DNA of 64,000 nt from Streptomyces cinnamoneus (GCF_014650495.1 NZ_BMVB01000024.1:1-64000); one strand, 5' to 3'. Positions 27,051-36,772 are shown, counted from the first letter of the stretch. Made by a program: numbers and translations. Notes: generated by a model from the letters alone, not told the origin.

Positions 27051-27836
27051 ATGGAAGCCATCGCCGAGACTCAGGCGGGGGCCCTGTCGGTGGGCGCGGA
27101 GCTGCTCGGCGACATGGCGGACACCCCCTGGGGGCAGCGGATCGCCCGGCTGACCGAGCTGGTCCCCCGTCTCGTACCGGGCGTGTGCGGCGCGACGACC
27201 ACGGTGTGGGACGGCAGTGCCGAGCCGCCGACCACGGCGACCCACCCCGACCTCGCCGACCTCGTCACCGTGCAGTTGCGGGCGGCGGACGGCCCCATCC
27301 CCACCGCGCTGGGCACCCATGAGCCCGTGCACGCGGACGACCTGCTCACCGACGAGCGCTGGCCCCGCTACCGGGCCAGCGCGCTGGGCACCGGCATCCG
27401 GGCCAGTGCGACGCTGCCCTTCCGCCGCGAGGGGGTGAGCGTCACCGTCACCCTCTACCGGCTGCGCCCGGGCGGGCTGGCGCACGCCGCGCAGGGGCCG
27501 TCGGCCCTGCTCGGCCAGCTGCTGACCGACACGGTCGCCCGGGACAACCGCTACCGCCGGGCGCTGGCGACCGTCGACCAGCTCGACGCGGCCCTGCACT
27601 CGCGGGCCGTGATCGACCAGGCGTGCGGCATCGTCATGCACGTCCTGGGGTGCGAGGCGGACGCCGCCTTCGGCGTGCTGCGCCGCATCTCCCAGCGCAC
27701 CAACCGCAAACTCGCCGACCTGGCGCGCACGGTCGTCGACAGCCGGGGGCGGGACCTGGCCGGGCCGGGCACCGACGCGGGCGCCCCGGCGCGGGCGTAC
27801 GACCGAATGGCGCAGGCGGGGTTTGCCGGGCGGTGA
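27051..27836 (+). CDS. GAF-ANTAR RNA-binding regulator
   Basis: A 261-residue protein. An N-terminal GAF-like domain (residues 15-165) precedes a C-terminal ANTAR domain (ALHSRAVIDQACGIVMHVLGCEADAAFGVLRRISQRTNRKLADLA). ANTAR domains bind paired hairpins in nascent RNA and cause antitermination. The RNA target is not visible nearby. The start at ATG 27051 has a weak ribosome site (GGCAGGTG). Placed between Wbl and respiratory genes, so it may sense redox state. Confidence 0.88.
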   Translation: MEAIAETQAGALSVGAELLGDMADTPWGQRIARLTELVPRLVPGVCGATTTVWDGSAEPPTTATHPDLADLVTVQLRAADGPIPTALGTHEPVHADDLLTDERWPRYRASALGTGIRASATLPFRREGVSVTVTLYRLRPGGLAHAAQGPSALLGQLLTDTVARDNRYRRALATVDQLDAALHSRAVIDQACGIVMHVLGCEADAAFGVLRRISQRTNRKLADLARTVVDSRGRDLAGPGTDAGAPARAYDRMAQAGFAGR

Positions 27837-27911
27837 GGACGGCTAGACACGAGGCGCCCGCTGACGAACGGCAGGTCTCGGCACAGACTTCGCCCGGCAC
27901 ACGGAGAAGCG

Positions 27912-29627
27912 ATGCCGCAGCTGAAGGACCGGACGCCGGCCGCAGGGACCTCCGAGAGCACGGACAGCCCGCCCACCAGGCTGGGCGCCCGGCTCCTGGG
28001 CTACCTCACCACCACCGACCACAAGGTCATCGGGAACATGTACCTGGTGACCGCGTTCGCCTTCTTCCTGCTGGGCGGACTCCTGGCGATGCTGATGCGC
28101 GCGGAGCTGGCCCGGCCGGGGCTGCAGATCCTCAGCAACGGCCAGTACAACCAGCTGTTCACCATCCACGGCACGGTGATGATGCTGCTGTTCGCGACCC
28201 CGATGTTCGCGGGCTTCGCCAACGCCGTCATGCCGCTGCAGATCGGCGCGCCCGACGTCGCCTTCCCCCGGCTGAACGCGCTGACGTACTGGCTGTTCCT
28301 CTTCGGCGCGCTCACCGTGGTCTCCGGCTTCCTCACCCCCGAGGGCGCGGCGTCCTTCGGCTGGTTCGCCTACGCGCCGCTGAACAGCGCGGTGCGTTCG
28401 CCGGGAGCGGGCGGTGACCTGTGGGCGATGGGCCTGGTGGTCGCGGGGATGAGCACCACACTGGGATCGGTCAACTTCGTCGCCACCATCGTCACGCTGC
28501 GCGCCCCGGGCATGACGATGTTCCGGATGCCGGTCTTCACCTGGAACATCCTCTTCACCTCCATCCTCGCGCTGCTCGCCTTTCCCGTGCTGACGGCGGC
28601 GCTCCTGGCCCTGGAGGCGGACCGGAAGTTCGGGGCGCACGTCTTCGACGCGGCCAACGGCGGGGCGATCCTCTGGCAGCACCTGTTCTGGTTCTTCGGC
28701 CATCCCGAGGTCTACATCGTCGCGCTGCCCTTCTTCGGCGTGATCACCGAGATCATCCCGGTCTTCAGCCGGAAGCCGCTCTTCGGCTACGCCGGGATGG
28801 TCGGGGCGACGATCGCCATCACCATGCTGTCGGCCAGTGTCTGGGCCCACCACATGTTCGCCACCGGTGCCGTGCTGCTGCCCTTCTTCTCGCTGCTGTC
28901 CTTCCTGATCGCCGTTCCCACGGGGGTGAAGTTCTTCAACTGGATCGGCACGATGTGGAAGGGCGCCGTGTCCTTCGAGACCCCGATGCTGTGGGCGATC
29001 GGCTTCCTCGTGACGTTCCTGCTCGGCGGCCTGAGCGGGGTCCTCATCGCCTCCCCGCCCCTGGACTTCCAGGTGACCGACTCCTACTTCATCGTGGCCC
29101 ACCTGCACTACGTGCTGTTCGGCACGGTCGTCTTCGCGATGTTCGGCGGCTTCTACTTCTGGTGGCCCAAGTGGACGGGGCGCCTGCTCGACGAGCGCCT
29201 GGGGAAGGTGCACTTCTTCACGCTGTTCACCGGCTTCCAGCTCACCTTCCTGGTGCAGCACTGGCTCGGGGAGGGCGGCCTGCCGCGGCGCTACTCCGAC
29301 TACCTCGCCGCGGACGGCTTCACCACGCTGAACACCCTCTCCTCCATCGGGTCGTTCCTGCTGGGCCTGTCCACCCTCCCGTTCCTCTACAACGTCTGGC
29401 GCACCGCGCGGTACGCGCCCCGGGTGCGGACCGACGACCCCTGGGGCTTCGGGCGCTCGCTCGAATGGGCGACGTCGTGCCCGCCGCCCCGGCACAACTT
29501 CGTGGCCCTGCCCCAGGTGCGCTCCGACTCCCCCGCGTTCGACCTGCACCATCCCGAGGCGGCGGCCCTGCCCACGGCGTCAGCGGCCGGGCCCGTCGCC
29601 GGCCCGCACGGCGGGAGCGGCGCATGA
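27912..29627 (+). CDS. ctaD: Cytochrome c oxidase subunit I (aa3-type), paralogous copy
   Basis: A 571-residue, 12-helix haem-copper oxidase subunit. Haem a ligand in TIHGTVMMLLF; CuB and the cross-linked tyrosine in GHPEVYIVALP; HH pair in WAHHMFATG; haem a3 and a ligands in IVAHLHYVLFG. It reduces oxygen and pumps protons. The gene is followed at once by ctaF and then a convergent qcrB; subunits II and III are missing here, so this is likely a second copy of the housekeeping gene elsewhere. Starts at ATG 27912. Confidence 0.93.
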   Translation: MPQLKDRTPAAGTSESTDSPPTRLGARLLGYLTTTDHKVIGNMYLVTAFAFFLLGGLLAMLMRAELARPGLQILSNGQYNQLFTIHGTVMMLLFATPMFAGFANAVMPLQIGAPDVAFPRLNALTYWLFLFGALTVVSGFLTPEGAASFGWFAYAPLNSAVRSPGAGGDLWAMGLVVAGMSTTLGSVNFVATIVTLRAPGMTMFRMPVFTWNILFTSILALLAFPVLTAALLALEADRKFGAHVFDAANGGAILWQHLFWFFGHPEVYIVALPFFGVITEIIPVFSRKPLFGYAGMVGATIAITMLSASVWAHHMFATGAVLLPFFSLLSFLIAVPTGVKFFNWIGTMWKGAVSFETPMLWAIGFLVTFLLGGLSGVLIASPPLDFQVTDSYFIVAHLHYVLFGTVVFAMFGGFYFWWPKWTGRLLDERLGKVHFFTLFTGFQLTFLVQHWLGEGGLPRRYSDYLAADGFTTLNTLSSIGSFLLGLSTLPFLYNVWRTARYAPRVRTDDPWGFGRSLEWATSCPPPRHNFVALPQVRSDSPAFDLHHPEAAALPTASAAGPVAGPHGGSGA

Positions 29628-30013
29628 AGACCGAGGCGTGGCTGTTCGGCGGGGTCGCCGGTTTCTTCCTGCTCACCGACGCCGGTTACGCGTGGTGGTC
29701 CGGGCGGGAGCCGGCCGGCACGACCGCCCTCGCGGTGTCCTTCCTGATGGCCTCGGTGGTGTCGTTCTTCTTCACCGTGAACTACCGCCGCCGCGGCCTG
29801 CGGCCGGAGGACCGCAAGGACTCCGCGATCGCCGACCGTGCGGGGCGGCTCGACTTCTTCCCGCCGCACAGCGCCTACCCGGCGCTCACCGCGCTCGGCG
29901 TCGCCCTGCTCGCCGTGGGCGTCGTCTACGGGCTGTGGCTGTTCATCATGGCCGTCGGGATCCTGGGGGCGGGGGTGACGGGCATGGTCTTCGAGTTCGT
30001 GGACCGCGAGTAG
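29624..30013 (+). CDS. ctaF: Cytochrome c oxidase subunit IV, actinobacterial type
   Basis: A 129-residue membrane protein with four helices, beginning MKTEAWLFGGVAGFFLLTDAGYAWW, the pattern of the actinobacterial CtaF subunit that packs against CtaD in the bcc-aa3 supercomplex. ATG 29624 overlaps the ctaD stop by four bases. It ends seven bases before the end of the convergent qcrB gene. Confidence 0.9.
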   Translation: MKTEAWLFGGVAGFFLLTDAGYAWWSGREPAGTTALAVSFLMASVVSFFFTVNYRRRGLRPEDRKDSAIADRAGRLDFFPPHSAYPALTALGVALLAVGVVYGLWLFIMAVGILGAGVTGMVFEFVDRE

Positions 30014-30019
30014 CCCGCG

Positions 30020-31663
30020 TCAGTCCTTCGTCTCGGTGGCCTTCTCCAGCACCGGCTCCTGGAGCCGGCTGGCGATCTGGCGCCGCTGCTCGGCGGTGGC
30101 GGGCATGTCCACACGGTCGCGGTAGTACCAGGAGCTGAGCGCCACCCGCAGCCGGCTGCGGCGCGGCACCCGGCCCTCGGGAGAGGGCAGCGGCGCGGGG
30201 ACCTCGCGCACCAGCAGCCGGTAGCCCTCCTGCGCCGTCAGCGGCTGGTGACCCTCGCCGAGCCCCCCGGAGACGTTCTGCTCCACCTCACCGGTCTCCT
30301 CGCCCTCCGTCAGGCGACGGCGGTCGCGTGCCTGGAGCGCCAGGCACAGCCGCTTGGCGGCCCAGAACGCCAGCACGGGCCCGACGACGACGAGCACCCG
30401 CAGGGTCCAGGTCAGGCTGTTGACGGAGAGCCGGAAGCTGTAGGCGATCACGTCGTTCCCGCCGGCCAGCAGCAGCAGCCCGTAGCAGACGACGGCCGCC
30501 ACCCCGAGCCCGGTGCGGGTGGGGCGGTCGCGGGGACGGTCGCACAGGTGGTGCTCGGTGCGGTCGCCGGTGACCCACTTCTCGAACCAGGGGTAGGCGT
30601 ACAGGATCAGGAACAGGATCCCGGGCAGCACCACGGCCGGCAGCAGCACGTTCCACATCAGGGTGTGCCCGGCCACCACGTTCTCCCAGGGCGGCATCAG
30701 GCGCAGGGCCCCTTCGAGGAAGCCGACGTACCAGTCCGGCTGGGAGCCGGTGGCGACCTGGTCGGCCCGGTACGGGCCGTAGTTCCACACCGGGTTGATC
30801 TGGCCGAGCGCGCCGAGGAGGACGAGCGCGCCGGACACCATCATCATCAGGCCGGCGGACTTGGCGGTGAAGTGCGGGAACATCGGCAGTCCCACGGCGT
30901 TGCGGTTCGTCCGGCCCCGGGAGCTCCAGTGGGTGTGCTTGAGGTAGACCACCAGGTAGAGGTGGAGGGCGACCAGCGCCAGCAGCACGCCCGGCACGAA
31001 CAGCACGTGCACGATGTACAGGCGGGGGATGACGACGTCGCCGGGGAACGGGCCGCGCCAGATGAAGGAGCTCAGGTAGGTACCGACGAGGGGGATGGAC
31101 ATCACGATGCTGTTCGCGGTCCGCATCCCGGTCCCGGACAGCAGGTCGTCCGGCAGGGAGTAGCCGCAGAAGCCCTCCAGCAGGGCGAGGAGGAACAGCG
31201 TCACGCCGACCGTCCAGTTCACCTCGCGCGGCCTGCGGAAGGCGCCGGTGAAGAAGATGCGCAGCATGTGGGCGCCGATCGCGGCGACGAAGACCAGCGC
31301 CGCCCAGTGGTGCACCTGCCGGATGAGCAGGCCGCCGCGCACGTCGAAGCTGAGACCGAGCGTGGTCGCGTACGCCTGGGACATCCGCAGGCCCCGCAGC
31401 GGTGCGAAGGAGCCCTCGTAGACGGTCTCGGCCATGCTCGGGTCGAAGAAGAGGGTCAGGTACGTGCCGGTGACGACGAGGACGACGAGGCTGTAGAGGG
31501 CGAGTTCGCCCAGGAAGTAGGACCAGTGGTCGGGGAACGCCTTGCGCATCAGCTGTCCGGCGGTCTCCGCGGCCGGCAGCCGCCGGTCCAGGGCCTCGAA
31601 ACCGGCCACCGCCGCCGCGCGGACCGCCTCCTTGGCCCTCTCCTTCCGTTTCCGGAACAGCAT
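30020..31663 (-). CDS. qcrB: Cytochrome b subunit of the bcc complex (QcrB), paralogous copy
   Basis: A 547-residue membrane protein. Haem-ligand histidines lie in VHHWAALVFVAAIGAHMLRIF and HVLFVPGVLLALVALHLYLVV. The quinol-site segment reads PDWY in place of the usual PEWY. The long C-terminal cytoplasmic tail is normal for actinobacteria. The Rieske (qcrA) and cytochrome c (qcrC) genes are not here, so it is an orphan copy. ATG 31663. It faces ctaF. Confidence 0.92.
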   Translation of the reverse strand: MLFRKRKERAKEAVRAAAVAGFEALDRRLPAAETAGQLMRKAFPDHWSYFLGELALYSLVVLVVTGTYLTLFFDPSMAETVYEGSFAPLRGLRMSQAYATTLGLSFDVRGGLLIRQVHHWAALVFVAAIGAHMLRIFFTGAFRRPREVNWTVGVTLFLLALLEGFCGYSLPDDLLSGTGMRTANSIVMSIPLVGTYLSSFIWRGPFPGDVVIPRLYIVHVLFVPGVLLALVALHLYLVVYLKHTHWSSRGRTNRNAVGLPMFPHFTAKSAGLMMMVSGALVLLGALGQINPVWNYGPYRADQVATGSQPDWYVGFLEGALRLMPPWENVVAGHTLMWNVLLPAVVLPGILFLILYAYPWFEKWVTGDRTEHHLCDRPRDRPTRTGLGVAAVVCYGLLLLAGGNDVIAYSFRLSVNSLTWTLRVLVVVGPVLAFWAAKRLCLALQARDRRRLTEGEETGEVEQNVSGGLGEGHQPLTAQEGYRLLVREVPAPLPSPEGRVPRRSRLRVALSSWYYRDRVDMPATAEQRRQIASRLQEPVLEKATETKD

Positions 31664-31744
31664 CCGTCACGCTCCTCGTCGTCCGGCGCGGCCGGGGCCC
31701 GCCGCGCCGCACCGCGGCTGATGGGTAACCGGCCCCCGCTCCGG

Positions 31745-31770
31745 CTAATCGCCGCCCGGCCGAGGATTAG
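31745..31770. promoter_or_regulatory. Possible operator between qcrB and the lyase-like gene
   Basis: CTAATC and GATTAG form 6-bp inverted half sites 14 bases apart in the 280-base divergent region. It is A/T-rich for this genome. Weak evidence only. Confidence 0.25.
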
Positions 31771-31943
31771 GCAGAACAGTGGAGTGCCTGCGCAGTGACG
31801 TCGAGGCCGGCACGCGCCTTCCGGACGCCGTCGAAGCGGCGCTGCGGACGGCCCGGGTGCGCCCGGACACCGATCGGCGCAACACGCCGGGCGCGAGCCG
31901 CCTCCAGGAGTGAGGCTTGGCAGGTACGCACCGGAGGTGTGAC

Positions 31944-33260
31944 GTGCCCGCAGCCCGGCGAAGGGCCACCGGCCGGGCGGCAGCGTGCCGCACCGGCGTC
32001 CGGCCCTGGACATACCCGACCGCTCTCTTCCTGACCGTCCTGGTCACCGTCCTGCTCCTGCCCCTGCTACCGGACGCGGCCGCCGTGCCCGCCGGCACGA
32101 CGGCCCGGCCCGCGGCGACGCGGCCGGCGCCCGGCCCGGGGCGGCGGGCGGTGGCCGGGCGGCGCTTCACCCATCCCGGCGTCCTGCTCAGCCGTGCCCA
32201 GCTCGACGCGGTCCGGGAACGGGCCGCCGGCGGGGCCGAGCCGTGGCGCTCTGCCTACCGGGCGATGCGCACCGACCGCTACGGGTCGCTCTCCTACACG
32301 CCCAGGCCCACCGCGGTCGTCCGGTGCCCGCCGGGTTCCCGCCCCGGGCGGGGATGCGTGGAGGAGCGGCAGGACGCGCTCGCCGCCTACACGCACGCGC
32401 TGCTGTGGTACATCACCGGGGACCGCGCGCACGCCGACAAGGCCGTACAGATCATGGACGCCTGGTCCGCGGTGGTCGACGACCACACCGAGGGCAACGC
32501 CGCCCTGCAGGCGGCGTGGGCCGGCAGCTCCTGGGCCCGGGCCGGCGAGATCGTCCGCTCCACGTACGACGACTGGCCGCGCAGCCGCGTGCGGCGGTTC
32601 GCGACGATGCTGCGCACCGTCTACCTGCCCCGGGTCACGGCGGACGTCGCGGACTACAACGGGAACTGGGACCTGACGATGACGGACGCCGCGATGGGCA
32701 TCGCCGTGTTCCTCGACGACGCCGACGCCTTCGACGAGGCCGTCGTCCGCTTCCGGGCCCGTGTCCCGGCGTACTTCTACGTGCGCGACGACGGGCCGCT
32801 GCCCCAGCGGCCGCCGCACAGCCGCATCGGCAGCGCGTCCGACCTCAGGACGTACTGGTTCGACCAGCGCAGGTTCGTGGACGGCATCGCCCAGGAGACC
32901 TGCCGCAACTTCCGGCACGTCGGCTACGCCCTCGCGGCCACGGGCCACATCGCGGAGACCGCCTGGCACCAGGGTCTCGACCTGTACGCCGAGGCCGGCG
33001 AGCGGCTGCGCGCGGCGCTGACCTTCCACGCCGGGTACCAGCTGGGCGACACCGTGCCCTCCTGGCTGTGCGGCGGGAGGCTGAGCACGGCGATGGGCGC
33101 GGACACGGAAGTGCTCCTCAACCACTTCGTCCACCGCGACGGGGCCGCGCTGCCCGACGCCCGGCAGGTCGCCGAACGGCAGCGGCGGCACGGGGACATG
33201 GGCACCGACGACCTCTTCGTCGCCTGGGAGACGCTGACCCACGCCGGCAACCCCGGGTGA
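31944..33260 (+). CDS. Secreted alginate lyase-like protein
   Basis: A 438-residue exported protein. A basic start is followed by a hydrophobic segment (TALFLTVLVTVLLLPLLPDAAAVPAG), a signal peptide or anchor. The helical body from about residue 60 has the alginate-lyase (alpha/alpha toroid) features FTHPGVLLSRAQLDAVRE, NGNWDLTMTDAAMGIAVFLDD and QETCRNFRHVGYALAA, where the asparagine, histidine and later tyrosine would be catalytic. It may cleave a polyuronate or another acidic polymer. GTG 31944 after GGAGG is preferred to TTG 31917. No other polysaccharide-use gene is adjacent. Confidence 0.75.
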   Translation: MPAARRRATGRAAACRTGVRPWTYPTALFLTVLVTVLLLPLLPDAAAVPAGTTARPAATRPAPGPGRRAVAGRRFTHPGVLLSRAQLDAVRERAAGGAEPWRSAYRAMRTDRYGSLSYTPRPTAVVRCPPGSRPGRGCVEERQDALAAYTHALLWYITGDRAHADKAVQIMDAWSAVVDDHTEGNAALQAAWAGSSWARAGEIVRSTYDDWPRSRVRRFATMLRTVYLPRVTADVADYNGNWDLTMTDAAMGIAVFLDDADAFDEAVVRFRARVPAYFYVRDDGPLPQRPPHSRIGSASDLRTYWFDQRRFVDGIAQETCRNFRHVGYALAATGHIAETAWHQGLDLYAEAGERLRAALTFHAGYQLGDTVPSWLCGGRLSTAMGADTEVLLNHFVHRDGAALPDARQVAERQRRHGDMGTDDLFVAWETLTHAGNPG

Positions 33261-33365
33261 CGATCGGCCACCTCCGTCCGCCGGGTGATCGGCGTGTGCA
33301 AGGCTGGAGGCACCCGGGGAGCCACAGCGCCGCGCCCGGCTCCCGGTGCACGGAAAGGACGGGGC

Positions 33366-34049
33366 ATGTTGCAGCACAGAACCGTTGGCGACCTGATGAC
33401 CCACTCGGTCGTCCGGGTCCAGCGCGGCACGCTGTTCACGGAGATCGTGCACGTGCTGCACGAGCACGACATCACCGCGGTGCCGGTGGTGGACGCCGAG
33501 GACCGGCCGGTGGGAGTGGTCTCCGAGGCCGACCTGCTGGCGAAGGCGTCCCGGCAGCCGGACCCGGCCGGCCTGTTCGAGCTGGACCCCGCGGGCCCGC
33601 TGGCGGGCCCGAAGCACGCGGCGACGACCGCCGAGGGCCTGATGACCAGTCCGGCCATCTGCGCCCGGCCCGAGTGGAGCGTGGTGGAGGCCGCCCGCGC
33701 GATGGAGGAGCACCGCGTCAAGCGGCTGCCGGTGATCGACGACACGGGCCGCCTGGTGGGGCTGGTCAGCCGCGGTGACCTGCTGCGCGTCTTCCTGCGC
33801 ACCGACCGCGCCATCCGCGAGGAGATCATCGAGGACGTCCTGGTGCGCACGCTGCGCGAGCCGCCGTCGGCCGTCGGCGTCGAGGTGACCAACGGCCAGG
33901 TGCGGCTGAGCGGCTCGGTGCGGCGCCGCAGCCTCGTGCCCGTACTCGTCCAGCTCTGTCAGAGCGTGGACGGCGTCGTCAGCGTCGACCACCACTTGAG
34001 CGCGGAGGCCGAGGACACCGAGGCCGGCGACGCCGCCCGGGGCGAGTGA
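33366..34049 (+). CDS. CBS-pair protein with C-terminal BON domain
   Basis: A 227-residue protein. Two CBS motifs (residues 5-60 and 88-145; DLMTHSVVRVQRGT, GLMTSPAICARPEWSV) are followed by a BON domain (GVEVTNGQVRLSGSVRRRSL) of about 60 residues. CBS parts bind nucleotides; BON parts often meet membranes or partner proteins. ATG 33366 with GGAAAGGA upstream. It converges with the flavohaemoprotein with a 12-base gap. Role inferred as energy-state sensing. Confidence 0.88.
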   Translation: MLQHRTVGDLMTHSVVRVQRGTLFTEIVHVLHEHDITAVPVVDAEDRPVGVVSEADLLAKASRQPDPAGLFELDPAGPLAGPKHAATTAEGLMTSPAICARPEWSVVEAARAMEEHRVKRLPVIDDTGRLVGLVSRGDLLRVFLRTDRAIREEIIEDVLVRTLREPPSAVGVEVTNGQVRLSGSVRRRSLVPVLVQLCQSVDGVVSVDHHLSAEAEDTEAGDAARGE

Positions 34050-34061
34050 GGGCGGGGGCCG

Positions 34062-35333
34062 TCATCCGCTGCGTTCGCCCGCGTCGGGCACCGGGTCGTG
34101 GTGGATGTGCCCGGCGGGTACGCCCAGCTCCCGCAGGCGGCGCACCGTGGCGTGCACCATCCCCGGCGGGCCGCTGACGAAGGCCCGGTGGTCCGTCCAG
34201 TCGCCGTGGCGGGCGAGGGCGTCGGCCACGGTGCCGTTGCCCGTCCCCGGGCCGGATCCCTCGTCCAGCACCGGCACCACGCGCAGCCACGGCCGGCGGC
34301 GCTCCATGGCGGTCAGCCACTCGGCGTCGTAGAGGTCGGCGCCGTGCCGGGCGCCCAGGAAGAGGTGGACGGTCCGCTGTCCGGTCCGGCGGACGGCCAG
34401 CTCCTCCAGCAGGGCCTTGACCGGGGCCAGCCCGGTGCCGCCCGCCACCAGCAGCAGGTCGTGGTCCCCTTCGTCGTCCAGCGTCATCGTCCCGGCGGCC
34501 GGGCCGAGCCGCAGGGCGTCCCCGGTGCCCGTGCGGGAGACGAGCGCCTCGCTCACCCCGCCGGTGCCGGTCCGCCGGACGTGGAACTCCAGGACGTTGT
34601 CGGGCCGGGGTGCGCACGCGAGGGAGTACTGCCGCCAGGCGTGCGGGAGCAGCGGCGACTCCAGTGCCCCGTACTGGCCGGGGCGGTAGGGGTAGGGCTC
34701 GTGGGTCCTGACGCGCAGCACCGCGAGGTCGGGGCGGCGCAGTTCGTGCCCGACCACCACCGCGTGCCAGTACGGCGGCTCGGTGAGGGCGGCGTCCGCG
34801 CCGGCGACCATGGCGGCGACGGCGGAGCGCAGCATGCGCAGCCAGGCCCGCTCCAGCTCGACGGTCCACTGCCGGCCCGCCTGGCGGCGCAACGCCTCGC
34901 GCAGGGACGTTTCGAAGGCTTCGTAGTGCACCGGCCGGACCCCGAGCTTGCGGTGGTCGCGGCCCAGCCGGGTGAAGGTGTCGGTCACCTCGTCCGGCCG
35001 GTCCAGATGGTCCGTCAGGTACTGGAACATCCGGGCCAGGTGTTCCTGCTGGAAGGCCATGGATTCCGGGAAGAGCGACCGCAGGTAGGGCCAGCGGCGG
35101 AACATGACGTCGTAGAGGTGGGTGATGAGCTCGTCGAAGGGTGTGACGAGGTGGAGCCGGCCCAGGATCAGCTGCCGGTCGGTCTCGTCCGTGCCGGGGC
35201 CGTCCGCCGGGCTCCGGCCGGCCGCGGCGCCGGACGAGGGGGAGGGGCCCGGTGCGAGCAGCTGCCGGCGCAGCCGCATCGCGTCGTGGCGGGCGAGCAG
35301 CGCGTAGTAGTCGTTGCCCCGGGGGGTGTTCAC
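34062..35333 (-). CDS. Flavohaemoprotein-like globin fused to ferredoxin reductase
   Basis: A 423-residue fusion. The globin domain is at 50-185 with the proximal histidine at about 127 (LGRDHRKLGVRPVHYEAF). The FAD domain begins near 195 (YPYRPGQYGALESP, WRQYSLACAP) and the NAD domain has LLLVAGGTGLAPVKALLEEL. Such proteins turn NO into nitrate or reduce other ligands. An unusual 50-residue low-complexity N terminus precedes the globin. GTG 35333 is chosen because AAGGAG lies nine bases upstream, within the longer open frame. Substrate assignment is by family. Confidence 0.85.
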   Translation of the reverse strand: MNTPRGNDYYALLARHDAMRLRRQLLAPGPSPSSGAAAGRSPADGPGTDETDRQLILGRLHLVTPFDELITHLYDVMFRRWPYLRSLFPESMAFQQEHLARMFQYLTDHLDRPDEVTDTFTRLGRDHRKLGVRPVHYEAFETSLREALRRQAGRQWTVELERAWLRMLRSAVAAMVAGADAALTEPPYWHAVVVGHELRRPDLAVLRVRTHEPYPYRPGQYGALESPLLPHAWRQYSLACAPRPDNVLEFHVRRTGTGGVSEALVSRTGTGDALRLGPAAGTMTLDDEGDHDLLLVAGGTGLAPVKALLEELAVRRTGQRTVHLFLGARHGADLYDAEWLTAMERRRPWLRVVPVLDEGSGPGTGNGTVADALARHGDWTDHRAFVSGPPGMVHATVRRLRELGVPAGHIHHDPVPDAGERSG

Positions 35334-35479
35334 GGGCGGGTTCTCCTTGTACTCCGTACGCGTGGGCGCTCGGGGGCCCTCAGGGGCAGAGCGCACGGCA
35401 GTATTTCACCCGTGAAACATGCCCGATGGGCCCGGGATGACAGGGCCGTTCGGCCCTGGCGCACATGCCGGACGGGGCG

Positions 35480-36772
35480 TCAGGAGGCCCGGCCCGCCCG
35501 GGTGGTGAGCGCGAGGACGGGCAGGATCGCGAGGGCGAGGAGACCGCCGCCCACCGCCAGCGCGGGGTAGCCGCCGGAGGCCACGACCAGGCCGGACGCC
35601 ATGCCGCCGGTGGCGCCGGCGACGGCTATGCCGACGTCGACCAGCCCCTGGGTGGCGGCGCGGGTGGCGAGCGGCACGGCGTCGGTGATGACGGCGGTGC
35701 CGCTGACGAGGCCGAAGTTCCAGCCGATGCCGAGCAGGACGAGCGCCGCGGCGAGGGCGGGCGTGGAGTGCGGCGGTGCGAGGGCCGCCAGGAGGCCCGC
35801 GGCGAGGAGCGTCAGGCCGGAGGCGGCCGCGACCCGTAGCCGGCCGATGCGGTCGACGAGGAGGCCGGAGAGCGGCGAGGGCAGGTACATCGAGCCCACG
35901 TGCAGGGCGATGACGAGGCCGGCGGCCTCGGTGCTGTGGCCGTGGGCCGTCATGTGGACGGGCGTCATCGTCATGATGGCGATCATCACGAGCTGGCTGA
36001 GGACCATGACCGCGGTGCCGGTGGCGAGCCCCCGGGTGTCGGCGCGCGGGGCGGGCGTCGCCGCAGGGGCGCCGGGGGCCGGGGTGCCCGGCGCCGCGCC
36101 GGCCGGCTGCTGGGCGGCGAGCTCGCGGGCCAGTCGCAGGGGGTCGGGGTGCAGCAGGCAGCCGATGACGGCCGCGGCCGCGGCGTAGGCCACCACGGCG
36201 AGCAGGAACGGGCCGACGAGGCGGGGCAGGTTCCAGGCGTGGGCGACGTCGCCGGTGGGGCCGACGAGGGTGGGGCCGACGACCGCGCCGAGCGTGGTGG
36301 CGAAGAGCACGGTGCTCAGGGCGCGGCCGCGGCGGGCGGGCGGTGCCAGGTCCGCGCCGGCGTAGCGGGCCAGCAGGGTGGTCGCGGTGCCGGCGCCGTA
36401 GACGAGCAGGGAGGTGAAGAGCAGGACGACGCTGTCGGCCGCCCCGGCCACGACGACGCCGGCGCTGCCGAGGGCGGCGACGGCGTACCCGAGGGCGAGG
36501 CCGGGCCGGCGGCCCCAGCGCTGGCTGATGCGGCCGATGCCCACCGCGCCGAGCGCGGCGCCGCCGGTGAACAGGGCGGCGGGCGCTCCGGCGAGGCGGG
36601 TGGAGTCCAGCATCTCCTCGGCGAGCAGCGCGCCGACGGTGATGCCGGCGGCCAGGCCCACGCCGCTGAGCACTTGCGCGATCACCAGGACGGTGAGGAT
36701 GCGCTTCTGTTCGGGGACCTCGCCGTCCGCGGTGGCGGCGGGCGCGGCCGGAGCGCCGGAGCGCGTGCTCAT
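35480..36772 (-). CDS. MFS transporter of the GCIS-peptide locus
   Basis: A 430-residue, 12-helix transporter. SQRWGRRPGLALGYAVAALGSAG is the MFS motif A region and GLLVDRIGRLRVAAA its second-half copy. A long hydrophilic loop (about residues 215-260) joins the halves. It starts 31 bases after the 173-residue gene with GGAAGG before ATG 36772. As last gene of the small minus-strand set it is the likely exporter of the modified peptide, although general drug efflux is possible. Confidence 0.85.
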   Translation of the reverse strand: MSTRSGAPAAPAATADGEVPEQKRILTVLVIAQVLSGVGLAAGITVGALLAEEMLDSTRLAGAPAALFTGGAALGAVGIGRISQRWGRRPGLALGYAVAALGSAGVVVAGAADSVVLLFTSLLVYGAGTATTLLARYAGADLAPPARRGRALSTVLFATTLGAVVGPTLVGPTGDVAHAWNLPRLVGPFLLAVVAYAAAAAVIGCLLHPDPLRLARELAAQQPAGAAPGTPAPGAPAATPAPRADTRGLATGTAVMVLSQLVMIAIMTMTPVHMTAHGHSTEAAGLVIALHVGSMYLPSPLSGLLVDRIGRLRVAAASGLTLLAAGLLAALAPPHSTPALAAALVLLGIGWNFGLVSGTAVITDAVPLATRAATQGLVDVGIAVAGATGGMASGLVVASGGYPALAVGGGLLALAILPVLALTTRAGRAS

